From an uncultured Alphaproteobacteria bacterium (GTDB lineage Bacteria > Pseudomonadota > Alphaproteobacteria > Rhizobiales > Rhizobiaceae): DNA of 7,018 bases. A model generated the notes under the pieces. That model was given only the letters and a program-made list of their open reading frames with translations. It did not search any database and was not told where the DNA came from. A program made the position numbers and the translations under genes. Numbering within the stretch: the stretch's first letter is position 1; every line of letters begins with the position of its first letter. Below, one piece after another: positions 1 to 5,866 of this stretch. The stretch spans positions 7,660 to 14,677 of the forward strand of contig CAKMZG010000051.1 of assembly GCA_929200335.1 (NCBI GenBank). Reading direction: 5' to 3'.

Positions 1-727
1 GGCTATATTGCCTCATAAATTATATGGTCATGTGCCGCCAGATAAAGCCTATTCAGTTGCTGATTGGCTGGTGGATGTGGGGGATAAATTAGATGAGGCT
101 TATGAGCAAACCAAATTGCCTATATTCGTCGGAGGGACAGGACTTTATTTCAAAGCTTTGATTGAGGGCTTTGCGCAAATTCCTAATGTGGGTGAAGAAG
201 TGCGTAAACTCTGGCGAGACAAAGCCGAAGAAAAAACGGCGGAAGAACTTCATAAGATTTTACATCAGCGTGATCATCTGGCAGCGCATCAAATAAAATC
301 TAATGATACCCAACGTATTTTACGGGCTTTGGAGGTTTGGGATGCCACAGGGCGTTCCATTATAGAGTGGCAGAATGAAAATTCTGCACCCCTCATTGAT
401 AAAGATATGGCAAAGAAAATTGTCCTAATGCCAAAGCGCGATGTGCTTTATGATCGTATTAATGTGCGTTTTGCTCAGATGTTTGATTCGGGTGCCATTG
501 AAGAAGTAGAAAACCTTCTAAAGTTGGAGCTTGATCCTCAACTGTCAGTGATGAAGGCCATTGGGGTGCCGCAAATTGCAGCTTATTTACAAGGTGATAT
601 GGACAAACAGCAGGCTATTGATAAGGCGTCTCAGGCCACCCGCAATTATGCTAAACGTCAGATGACATGGTTCCGCAATCAATTGGATGACAGTTGGAAG
701 CAGGTTGATTCTATCCCATTTAATTAA
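1..727 (+). CDS. miaA: tRNA dimethylallyltransferase MiaA, 5'-truncated by the window edge
   Basis: MiaA transfers a dimethylallyl group to N6 of adenine 37, next to the anticodon, in tRNAs that read codons beginning with U; it acts in the cytoplasm. The frame is open from base 2, so about 241 residues are visible of a protein that usually has around 300. The N-terminal P-loop (GPTASGKS type) lies outside the window. Family landmarks seen are PHKLYGH near the start, VGGTGLYFKAL (nt 128-160), the NDTQRILRALEV segment (302-337), MKAIGVPQIAAYLQGD, and the C-terminal ATRNYAKRQMTWFRNQ block (635-682), which in this family helps to hold the tRNA and prenyl donor. The stop is TAA at 725-727. The TTG at base 8 is an internal leucine codon, not a start. 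No clear terminator follows, only overlapping palindromes. Identification is confident; only the 5' end is missing. Confidence 0.96.
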   Translation, partial: AILPHKLYGHVPPDKAYSVADWLVDVGDKLDEAYEQTKLPIFVGGTGLYFKALIEGFAQIPNVGEEVRKLWRDKAEEKTAEELHKILHQRDHLAAHQIKSNDTQRILRALEVWDATGRSIIEWQNENSAPLIDKDMAKKIVLMPKRDVLYDRINVRFAQMFDSGAIEEVENLLKLELDPQLSVMKAIGVPQIAAYLQGDMDKQQAIDKASQATRNYAKRQMTWFRNQLDDSWKQVDSIPFN

Positions 728-735
728 GAATAGAC

Positions 736-750
736 TCATTAATGATCATT
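736..750. repeat. Two overlapping 10-bp palindromes, possible operator
   Basis: TCATTAATGA (736-745) and AATGATCATT (741-750) are each perfect palindromes and share five bases, giving alternating TCATT-AATGA-TCATT blocks. They lie 9 bases after the miaA stop, and the last two bases overlap a TTGACA box. A dimeric repressor could bind here, but AT-rich DNA makes short palindromes by chance, so this remains an inference. Confidence 0.35.
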
Positions 751-777
751 GACACACTGTTTCAAAATTTATTTAAA
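749..777 (+). promoter_or_regulatory. Candidate sigma-70-type promoter upstream of the small ORF
   Basis: TTGACA at 749-754 matches the -35 consensus exactly. After 17 bases, TTTAAA at 772-777 matches 4 of 6 positions of TATAAT. If used, transcription would start near 784 and leave a leader of about 250 bases before the ATG at 1036. The weak -10 element and the AT-rich context keep confidence low. Confidence 0.3.
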
Positions 778-1035
778 TGAATTTAATGTAAATTGGTTGA
801 TTTAATTTTAATTTTAAAAACAATTACTTATTCCTCTTAAAACTTTATTGGTCACAATTTGCGAATTCTACGGCACCGCAAACTAATACTCTCGTCTAAT
901 ATGCTACTTTCAAATCTGACCTTAAGTTAAGTTCATGGCATCATAAAAGCATCGATGGGTTTTTCAAATTCTGGGTCGAAAAAAATAGATGTGATGTTAG
1001 AAGAACAACAATGTAAATAAAACGGGGCATACACT

Positions 1036-1230
1036 ATGAAAAATCTAAATGAGATTGAAACTAGTAATATTATGAGTAAAGGCGAAATCATGAGCCAAAT
1101 TCATGAATTGAGTCTTCAAGGAATTAAACTCATCGCTAAGAATGAGAATGTTGATCTGGAATTTGAACAGTATTTTCTTTCAATGTTAGAGTTACAAACT
1201 CGTTCCTCTTCAGAAATTATAGGTAACTAA
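1036..1230 (+). CDS. Small acidic hypothetical protein (64 codons)
   Basis: I do not recognise this protein. It is 64 residues long with about 10 acidic and 5 basic residues and no Cys, Trp or Pro. Two stretches look helical: roughly residues 17-35 (EIMSQIHELSLQGIKLIAK) and 40-55 (DLEFEQYFLSMLELQT). No signal peptide or membrane segment is seen. The first ATG is preceded only by a GGGG (1024-1027, 8-nt spacing), a weak ribosome site. A third in-frame ATG at 1090 has AAAGG at 1078-1082 with 7-nt spacing, so a 46-residue product starting MSQIHEL is a real alternative that keeps the better-structured part. The gene is monocistronic: it follows a leader of about 300 bases and is closed by a strong terminator. 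That dedicated terminator is the best argument that it is expressed. A non-coding RNA carrying a chance ORF cannot be excluded. Confidence 0.55.
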   Translation: MKNLNEIETSNIMSKGEIMSQIHELSLQGIKLIAKNENVDLEFEQYFLSMLELQTRSSSEIIGN

Positions 1231-1232
1231 AC

Positions 1233-1284
1233 TGTAGCCAAAATAACAATAATAATAATAAGACAAATAATAATATTGGCTATA
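1233..1284 (+). repeat. AAT-repeat tract inside an inverted repeat
   Basis: Between the stop of the small ORF and its terminator, TAGCCAA (1235-1241) pairs with TTGGCTA (1276-1282). The stem extends outwards by a G-T wobble and a T-A pair. The 34-base loop is almost entirely AAT triplets: AAT, AAC, four AAT, AAG, ACA, three AAT. The loop could be an unstructured A-rich RNA segment, or a microsatellite able to vary in length. Confidence 0.55.
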
Positions 1285-1288
1285 GAGG

Positions 1289-1324
1289 GGCGTTTTGAGT
1301 GGGAACACTCAAGACGCCATTTTT
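1289..1324 (+). terminator. Intrinsic terminator after the small ORF
   Basis: GGCGTTTTGAGTG (1289-1301) pairs with CACTCAAGACGCC (1306-1318): 13 bp including one G-T wobble, closed by a GGAA tetraloop. ATTTTT follows at 1319-1324. The T-tract is on the + strand only, so it acts chiefly on rightward transcription. It sits 1 base from the uvrD stop, so the stem could also form at the 3' end of the uvrD transcript, but that side has no U-tract. Confidence 0.88.
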
Positions 1325-1325
1325 G

Positions 1326-3905
1326 TTACTCTGTTATCTTTTCAATAAAACTATCCAAAACACGTTTTTGACCTGCATTATCAAAATCAATGGTCAATTT
1401 ATTGCCATCAATATCAGTGATCTCTCCAAATCCAAATTTCACATGCATGACACGTTCATGAAGCTTAAATTGACTTGGTTTTGATTTGGTCGATTGGACT
1501 GGTGTTACGCGCCGTGCGGTAACTTGTCCATTGATGGTACGCGCGTTATTGCCGCCACCATTATTATTTGACCATGAATTGTTGGTTTTTTGCTGTGCGC
1601 GGCGCCATCCTGGTGATGAGCGTGATGTGTCATTAAAGGGATCTGATGTATCAAAGCGCGAGCGTTGCGCTGCGCCATAGCCGCCATAATTTGAAGAATT
1701 TTCGCGCAATTCAATATGGTCTCGGGGTAATTCTTCCAAGAAACGTGAGGGCTGAGAAGATTGCCAAAGCCCGTGGATACGACGGTTGGATGCAAAATAA
1801 ATATGAGCTGTTTGTTTTGCTCTCGTTATTCCTACATAGGCAAGGCGGCGTTCTTCTTCTAGTCCTGCGCGGCCACTTTCATCTAAGGCGCGCTGGTGAG
1901 GGAACAATCCTTCTTCCCAACCGGGCAAAAATACGTGATCAAATTCCAAGCCCTTGGCGGAGTGCAGTGTCATAATGTTAACGGCGTCCAAGGTCTCACT
2001 GCTTTCCACATCCATAACTAAGGAGACATGTTCTAAAAATCCATGAAGGCTTTCAAATTCCTCCATGGAGCGGATAAGCTCTTTTAAGTTATCAAGTCGC
2101 CCTGGTGCATCGGCAGATTTATCATTTTGCCACATTTCCGTATAGCCGCTTTCATCTAGCACCATCTCGGCCAATTCTTTGTGGGGCATGGTATCGAGAG
2201 CATCACGCCAACGGGTAAAATCTTGTATGAGATTTTTTAAAATTGTGCGTGGACGAGCTTTTAGCTCTTCCGTTTCCAATAAATCATCAAGAGTAGCGGT
2301 TAAGCTTAAGCCTCTAGCGCGCGCAGCCTCCCTGACCGTTCGCATAGTAGCATCGCCCAAACCACGGCGCGGGGTATTTACAATGCGTTCAAAGGCTAGA
2401 TCATCTAAAGGTTGGCAAATCACCCGAAAATAAGCCATAGCATCGCGGATTTCCATGCGTTCATAAAAGCGAGGGCCACCAATAACACGGTAATTTAAAC
2501 CCATTTCAATGAAGCGCTCTTCAAATTCGCGCATTTGAAAAGATGCCCGTACCAAAATTGAAATTTCATTAAGCGCACTGCCACGGCGTTGTAACTGTTC
2601 AATTTCATCGCCAACGGCTCTGGCTTCTTCTTTGCTGTCCCATGCGGCAGAAACAAATACGGGTTCAGCATCTGCTTCTTCTTTATTGGGGTAGAGGGTT
2701 TTGCCAAGGCGGTCTTCATTATTGGCAATCAAGCATGATGCCGCGCCTAGAATGTGATGGGTAGAGCGGTAATTACGCTCAAGACGGATGACTTTTGCAC
2801 CGGGAAAATCCTTCTCAAAACGTAAAATATTGTCGACTTCAGCACCGCGCCAACCATAAATAGATTGATCATCATCGCCTACACAACAGATGTTTTTCTC
2901 GCTCATATTGCCCGTGTTTTGGGCAAGCAACCGCAGCCACAGATATTGCGCCACATTGGTATCTTGATACTCATCCACGAGGATATAGCGAAAGCGTTGA
3001 TGATATTGTTGTAGGATATCGCTGTTTTCTTGAAACAAGCGAATGCATTCTAATAATAGATCTCCAAAATCAGCAGCATTTAAAACTTTCAAGCGCTCTT
3101 GATAGGCTTGATATAGTTCACGTCCTCTACCATTAGCAAAGGCACGCGCATCACCTTCACGGATTTGAGATGGCGATAAGCCTTTGTTTTTCCAGCCATC
3201 CATCATGGCGGCGAATTGGCGGGCAGGCCAGCGTTTTTCATCCAAGCCTTCGGCCTGTATCAATTGTTTGATAAGGCGGATTTGGTCGTCGGTATCTAAA
3301 ATTGTAAAATCAGAGCGAAGCCCTACAAGCTCTGCATGGCGGCGCAAGATTTTTACGCAAATCGAGTGAAACGTGCCAAGCCATGGCATGCCTTCTATCA
3401 CATCGCCAACCATTTGATGAATGCGCTCTTTCATTTCGCGTGCAGCTTTATTAGTAAAGGTTACCGCCAATATTTGTGAAGGATAGGCTTTTTGAGAGGC
3501 TAAAATATGAGCTATACGTGTGGTTAAAACCCTCGTTTTGCCTGTGCCAGCACCCGCTAAAACAAGTAAAGGTCCATCAATGGATAGGATGGCATCCTTT
3601 TGCTCATCATTTAGGTTTTGCAGATAATCTACATTGCTTAAATCAGCTGTGCCGCGTTGCATCATCTGCTGCAATGCTGCTTGGGCTATGCCGCCGTTAT
3701 TGTTATTTTCGCTATCTGTTGATGGGGTGGAATGTACTGCCTCGCCCAAAAAATCATCGTCTGGCAGCAGATAGCCTTGCCCCTCATTTGATGTTGTATT
3801 ATCGGCAATCGTGTGCTCATCCAAGATTGGATTGCCCTCATCATCATAGGCGATTTCATCAGGCTCGAAATCAGGAAAAGGTGGGATGTCGCGTGGGTCT
3901 GCCAT
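1326..3905 (-). CDS. uvrD: ATP-dependent DNA helicase, UvrD/PcrA type (superfamily 1A)
   Basis: This is a 3'-5' DNA helicase of nucleotide excision and mismatch repair, acting on chromosomal DNA. All SF1A motifs are present: Walker A AGAGTGKT (residues 117-124), Ia TFTNKAAREMKER (149-161), GTFHS (177-181), Walker B VDEYQD (310-315), III GDDDQSIYGWRGA (343-355), IV RNYRST (377-382), V LHSAKGLEFDHVFLPG (647-662) and VI EERRLAYVGITRAK (684-697). The last 45 or so residues (FKLHERVMHVKFGFGEI onward, 813-857) match the C-terminal Tudor-like fold of PcrA/UvrD, which binds RNA polymerase. At 859 residues it is longer than the E. coli protein (720), owing to an acidic N-terminal extension (1-95) and an Asn/Gly-rich linker (about 774-790). 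The ATG at 3905 is the first in frame and retains the extension; its upstream GAGCAGATAG is a poor ribosome site, so the exact start is less sure. No SOS box of the GTTC-N7-GTTC type is seen upstream. Confidence 0.96.
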   Translation of the reverse strand: MADPRDIPPFPDFEPDEIAYDDEGNPILDEHTIADNTTSNEGQGYLLPDDDFLGEAVHSTPSTDSENNNNGGIAQAALQQMMQRGTADLSNVDYLQNLNDEQKDAILSIDGPLLVLAGAGTGKTRVLTTRIAHILASQKAYPSQILAVTFTNKAAREMKERIHQMVGDVIEGMPWLGTFHSICVKILRRHAELVGLRSDFTILDTDDQIRLIKQLIQAEGLDEKRWPARQFAAMMDGWKNKGLSPSQIREGDARAFANGRGRELYQAYQERLKVLNAADFGDLLLECIRLFQENSDILQQYHQRFRYILVDEYQDTNVAQYLWLRLLAQNTGNMSEKNICCVGDDDQSIYGWRGAEVDNILRFEKDFPGAKVIRLERNYRSTHHILGAASCLIANNEDRLGKTLYPNKEEADAEPVFVSAAWDSKEEARAVGDEIEQLQRRGSALNEISILVRASFQMREFEERFIEMGLNYRVIGGPRFYERMEIRDAMAYFRVICQPLDDLAFERIVNTPRRGLGDATMRTVREAARARGLSLTATLDDLLETEELKARPRTILKNLIQDFTRWRDALDTMPHKELAEMVLDESGYTEMWQNDKSADAPGRLDNLKELIRSMEEFESLHGFLEHVSLVMDVESSETLDAVNIMTLHSAKGLEFDHVFLPGWEEGLFPHQRALDESGRAGLEEERRLAYVGITRAKQTAHIYFASNRRIHGLWQSSQPSRFLEELPRDHIELRENSSNYGGYGAAQRSRFDTSDPFNDTSRSSPGWRRAQQKTNNSWSNNNGGGNNARTINGQVTARRVTPVQSTKSKPSQFKLHERVMHVKFGFGEITDIDGNKLTIDFDNAGQKRVLDSFIEKITE

Positions 3906-3952
3906 AAATTCTATCTGCTCAATGATTCTTTATAAGTTTACTGAGTTAAATC

Positions 3953-3995
3953 CTATGCAATGGTGCTGCAAAATACCATAGAACTGCTGTATAGT
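3953..3995. promoter_or_regulatory. Divergent intergenic region: inverted repeat and -10-like box
   Basis: In the 170-base gap between uvrD and the lipoprotein gene, ATGGT (3960-3964) and ACCAT (3975-3979) form an inverted repeat with a 10-base loop. CTATG/CATAG (3953-3957 with 3977-3981) forms an overlapping one. TGCAA also occurs twice, 11 bases apart (3956-3960, 3967-3971), one helical turn. On the + strand, TATAGT (3990-3995) matches 5 of 6 -10 positions, but no good -35 lies 16-18 bases upstream. A second -10-like sequence, TATATG, lies at 4030-4035. Activator or repressor control is possible but unproven. Confidence 0.25.
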
Positions 3996-4065
3996 CCCCA
4001 AGTTTCAAGGTTAAATAAGTGCATTGCATTATATGATTGATCCATTATCATGGGGAAAATATTTT

Positions 4066-4070
4066 GGAGG
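4066..4070 (+). promoter_or_regulatory. Shine-Dalgarno sequence fixing the lipoprotein start
   Basis: GGAGG at 4066-4070 lies 5 bases before the ATG at 4076. It is the best ribosome site in the window and decides against the in-frame ATG at 4037, which would place 13 extra residues (MIHYHGENILEED) ahead of an otherwise perfect lipoprotein signal peptide. Confidence 0.85.
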
Positions 4071-4075
4071 AAGAT

Positions 4076-4414
4076 ATGAAACGTAAAATAGCAATTGCTT
4101 TAGTAGGTTCAGCGCTGGCATTAGGTGCATGTCAAAGTACTAATGGCGGCACTAATAACGGGGCTGAGGGCGCAAAATCAGCAAACTCTACAAATCTATC
4201 TACTTGTGGCGGAGATAAATTCACACATTTGGTGGGTAAACCTATACCACCAATTTCTGATTTGGATATGCCAGGTAATTCTCGTTATTATGGCAAGGAT
4301 GAAGCAACAGCTAATGATGAACCAAAGCGTTTTAATATTGTGGTAAGCACGGAAAATGCAGCCGAGGCTATTGATAATCCTGAGGCAAAAATCATTAGAA
4401 TTTTCTGCGGCTAA
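4076..4414 (+). CDS. Small lipoprotein with I78 peptidase-inhibitor-like domain
   Basis: The 112-residue product begins with a classic lipoprotein signal: MKRK, a hydrophobic stretch, then the lipobox LGAC with Cys19 as the lipidated residue. The +2 residue is Gln, so by the E. coli sorting rule it would go to the outer membrane. A Ser/Thr/Asn/Gly-rich tether (20-43) follows. The last 69 residues resemble the Inhibitor_I78 family: an opening Cys44, LVGKPI (52-57), an Arg-containing middle, then RFNIVV (85-90) and a closing IIRIFCG with Cys111, the two cysteines presumably forming a disulfide. Known I78 members inhibit serine proteases; whether this one does is inference. The segment between RFNIVV and the closing strand (STENAAEAIDNPEAK) looks longer than the usual short turn. 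It is transcribed alone, divergent from uvrD. The lipoprotein call is firm; the I78 assignment comes from remembered pattern and needs a profile search. Confidence 0.85.
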   Translation: MKRKIAIALVGSALALGACQSTNGGTNNGAEGAKSANSTNLSTCGGDKFTHLVGKPIPPISDLDMPGNSRYYGKDEATANDEPKRFNIVVSTENAAEAIDNPEAKIIRIFCG

Positions 4415-4438
4415 TTTATTAAAAATTTAATTGATGTA

Positions 4439-4470
4439 GATAGTGGCGGGGGATTTTTGCCCCGCTTATC
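4439..4470 (+). terminator. GC-rich hairpin after the lipoprotein gene, possible terminator
   Basis: GCGGGG (4446-4451) pairs with CCCCGC (4460-4465) around an 8-base T-rich loop. GATA (4439-4442) and TATC (4467-4470) can extend the stem past a small bulge. It begins 25 bases after the lipoprotein stop, a normal place for a terminator. The run of T lies in the loop and none follows the stem, so it is not a canonical intrinsic terminator. Confidence 0.4.
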
Positions 4471-4483
4471 GACTAATAATGCC

Positions 4484-4512
4484 TTGGCGCTCAAAATTTT
4501 TGCATAAATAAT
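4484..4512 (+). promoter_or_regulatory. amt: Candidate sigma-70-type promoter for amt
   Basis: TTGGCG (4484-4489, 4 of 6 to the -35 consensus) is followed after 17 bases by AATAAT (4507-4512, 5 of 6 to the -10). Transcription would start near 4519, giving a leader of about 114 bases. The same stretch resembles a sigma-54 site (TTGG...TTGCA), but there GG and GC are 14 bases apart instead of 10, so I do not call it nitrogen-regulated. Confidence 0.3.
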
Positions 4513-4569
4513 AAGCAATGATTAAATTTTAGGCATCGCAAGACTCCATTTATTATTCTTTCCCGTTAA

Positions 4570-4610
4570 GCTGCATGTCAACAATAACAGACCGGTTGCT
4601 CAGATGCAGC
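4570..4610 (+). repeat. Inverted repeat in the amt leader
   Basis: GCTGCAT (4570-4576) and ATGCAGC (4604-4610) are exact inverted repeats. Inside them CAAC (4579-4582) can pair with GTTG (4595-4598), giving a two-part hairpin with a 12-base loop. It ends 22 bases before the amt ATG and just upstream of its ribosome site, a position suited to a regulator site or to an RNA structure affecting translation. There is no T-tract, so it is not a terminator. Confidence 0.45.
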
Positions 4611-4632
4611 CATATTTAATGGAAAGAAAATT

Positions 4633-5850
4633 ATGAACGCTGCTGATACTTCGTGGATTATCGTCGCTACTGCATTAGTTTTAATGATGACCCTACCAGG
4701 TCTTGCGCTTTTTTATGCGGGTCTGGTGCAAGCCAAAAATACATTGTCAGTGATGATGCATTGTATCACCATTGCTTGTATTTCATCCATTCTATGGGTT
4801 CTGGCAGGTTATAGTCTGGCATTTGATGGAGAAAATGCATTGCTTGGCGGTTGGCTTGGTGGCCTATCAAAAATAGGCTTGGCAGATATCACTCGCGACA
4901 GCCTTTTTGGTACAATTCCAGAAATTTTATTTGCAGCATTTCAAATGACATTTGCCATTATCACGCCAGCTTTGATGGTGGGTGCTTATGTTGAACGCAT
5001 TAAATTTTCAGCCGTTATTCTTATTTCTAGTCTTTGGTTGATGGTGGTTTATGTGCCTGTTACCCATTGGGTATGGGGTGGTGGCTGGATGGCTGAACTT
5101 GGTGTGATGGATTTTGCTGGTGGTATTGTGGTTCACGTGACTGCAGGTATTTCTGCTCTTGTGATTGCCTTTATACTGGGTTCAAGAACTGGTTTTCCCA
5201 AGGGGCTTCGCCCTCCTCATGCCCCTTGGATGGTCTTTGTGGGCGCCGCACTTTTATGGGTCGGTTGGTTTGGCTTTAATGCTGGCTCTGCCCTTGGTGC
5301 CAATGGGGATGCAGCTATGGCTTTACTGGTGACCCATCTATCTGCCGCTACTGCATCCCTTGTATGGCTGGTGATTGAATGGATTAAATATGGCAAGCCA
5401 AGTGTTATTGGTTTGGTAACGGGTACCATTGCGGGTCTGGCCACAATTACCCCAGCTTCTGGCTTTGTGGGGCCTATGGCGGGCATTATCTTAGGTTTAT
5501 CTGGCGGTGTGGTTTGTTATTATGCCGTTGATTTGATTAAATTTAAATTTGGCATAGATGATAGTTTAGATGTGCTTGCTGTTCACGGTATTGGCGGCGC
5601 ATTGGGCTCGCTCTTGGTTGGGTTTTTAGTTACCTTAAATGGCGGCACTGGCCTTGCAGAAGGGGTTAGCATGTTTGGCCAATTTGGAGTTCAAGCTGTA
5701 GGCGTTCTATTTACAGCATTTTGGTCAATGTTTGCAACTATCGCTATCGTGTTGATTGCGAAAGCCGTAACTGGCTTAAGAGTTGGAGATGACGAAGAGC
5801 GTCATGGTCTTGATCTTAGTCATCATGGTGAGACGGCTTATCGTTTATAA
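4633..5850 (+). CDS. amt: Ammonium transporter, Amt/AmtB family
   Basis: This inner-membrane channel protein takes up ammonium and normally works as a trimer with 11 membrane helices per subunit. Hydrophobic segments span nearly all of the 405 residues. The conduction-site residues known from E. coli AmtB are present and fall at the same numbers as in the mature E. coli protein: Phe107 (FQMTFA), Trp148 (HWVWGGG), Asp160 (MDFAGG), His168 (VHVTAG), Phe215 and Ser219 (WFGFNAGS), and His318 (AVHGIGG). The cytoplasmic tail (VGDDEERHGLDLSHHGETAY) keeps the pattern that contacts the PII protein GlnK. There is no cleavable signal peptide, unlike E. coli AmtB. The ATG at 4633 is supported by GGAAAG at 4621-4626 (6-nt spacing) and by the family's usual DTSWI-type start. 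No glnK gene adjoins: the gap upstream is non-coding and the next gene is convergent. Length and motifs indicate an intact, functional gene. Confidence 0.97.
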   Translation: MNAADTSWIIVATALVLMMTLPGLALFYAGLVQAKNTLSVMMHCITIACISSILWVLAGYSLAFDGENALLGGWLGGLSKIGLADITRDSLFGTIPEILFAAFQMTFAIITPALMVGAYVERIKFSAVILISSLWLMVVYVPVTHWVWGGGWMAELGVMDFAGGIVVHVTAGISALVIAFILGSRTGFPKGLRPPHAPWMVFVGAALLWVGWFGFNAGSALGANGDAAMALLVTHLSAATASLVWLVIEWIKYGKPSVIGLVTGTIAGLATITPASGFVGPMAGIILGLSGGVVCYYAVDLIKFKFGIDDSLDVLAVHGIGGALGSLLVGFLVTLNGGTGLAEGVSMFGQFGVQAVGVLFTAFWSMFATIAIVLIAKAVTGLRVGDDEERHGLDLSHHGETAYRL

Positions 5851-5866
5851 AAATTTACCTCCCGAT

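Larger units (their letters stand above)
728..1035. other. AT-rich intergenic region between miaA and the small ORF
   Basis: This stretch of about 308 bases holds no convincing gene. It contains overlapping palindromes at 736-750, a TTGACA box at 749-754, A/T-run sequence at 761-840, a 6-bp stem TTTGCG/CGCAAA (858-863 with 877-882, 13-nt loop), and an interrupted palindrome CTTAA-g-TTAAG at 921-931. Two tiny ATG frames occur: 901-930 (MLLSNLTLS, then stop) and 955-1020 (21 codons, in the same frame as the ORF starting at 1036). Neither has a good Shine-Dalgarno sequence. The region may be a long 5' leader or may hide a small RNA, but nothing in the sequence proves either. Confidence 0.6.

Noticed and set aside
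938..965. Weak hairpin followed by TTTTTC, a possible terminator in the leader
   Set aside because: Only four pairs (CATC/GATG) form around an 11-base loop; too weak to support a terminator.
1299..1484. 61-codon + strand frame starting MGTLKTPFLLL
   Set aside because: It begins inside the terminator stem and runs antisense to the conserved 3' end of uvrD; it has no ribosome site.
1486..1975. Open frames on the + strand opposite uvrD, and an overlapping - strand frame at 1505-1795
   Set aside because: They lie wholly inside a strongly conserved helicase gene and show no recognisable domains; they are frame shadows. The same holds for frames at 2179-2433, 2495-2728, 3184-3369 and 3476-3907.
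3981..3995. Possible SOS box (GAAC-N7) upstream of uvrD
   Set aside because: GAAC at 3981-3984 is followed after 7 bases by TAGT, not GAAC, so the alphaproteobacterial LexA pattern is not met.
4125..4346. 73-codon frame inside the lipoprotein gene
   Set aside because: It overlaps a gene with a clear lipobox and Shine-Dalgarno in another frame and has no start signal.
4484..4504. Sigma-54-like site TTGGCGC...TTTGCA upstream of amt
   Set aside because: The GG and GC dinucleotides are 14 bases apart, whereas sigma-54 promoters need 10. The similar TGG...TTGC at 4444-4460 has 12 and is part of a hairpin.
5217..5486. Antisense frame within amt
   Set aside because: It is the complement of conserved membrane helices; its composition reflects amt codons.
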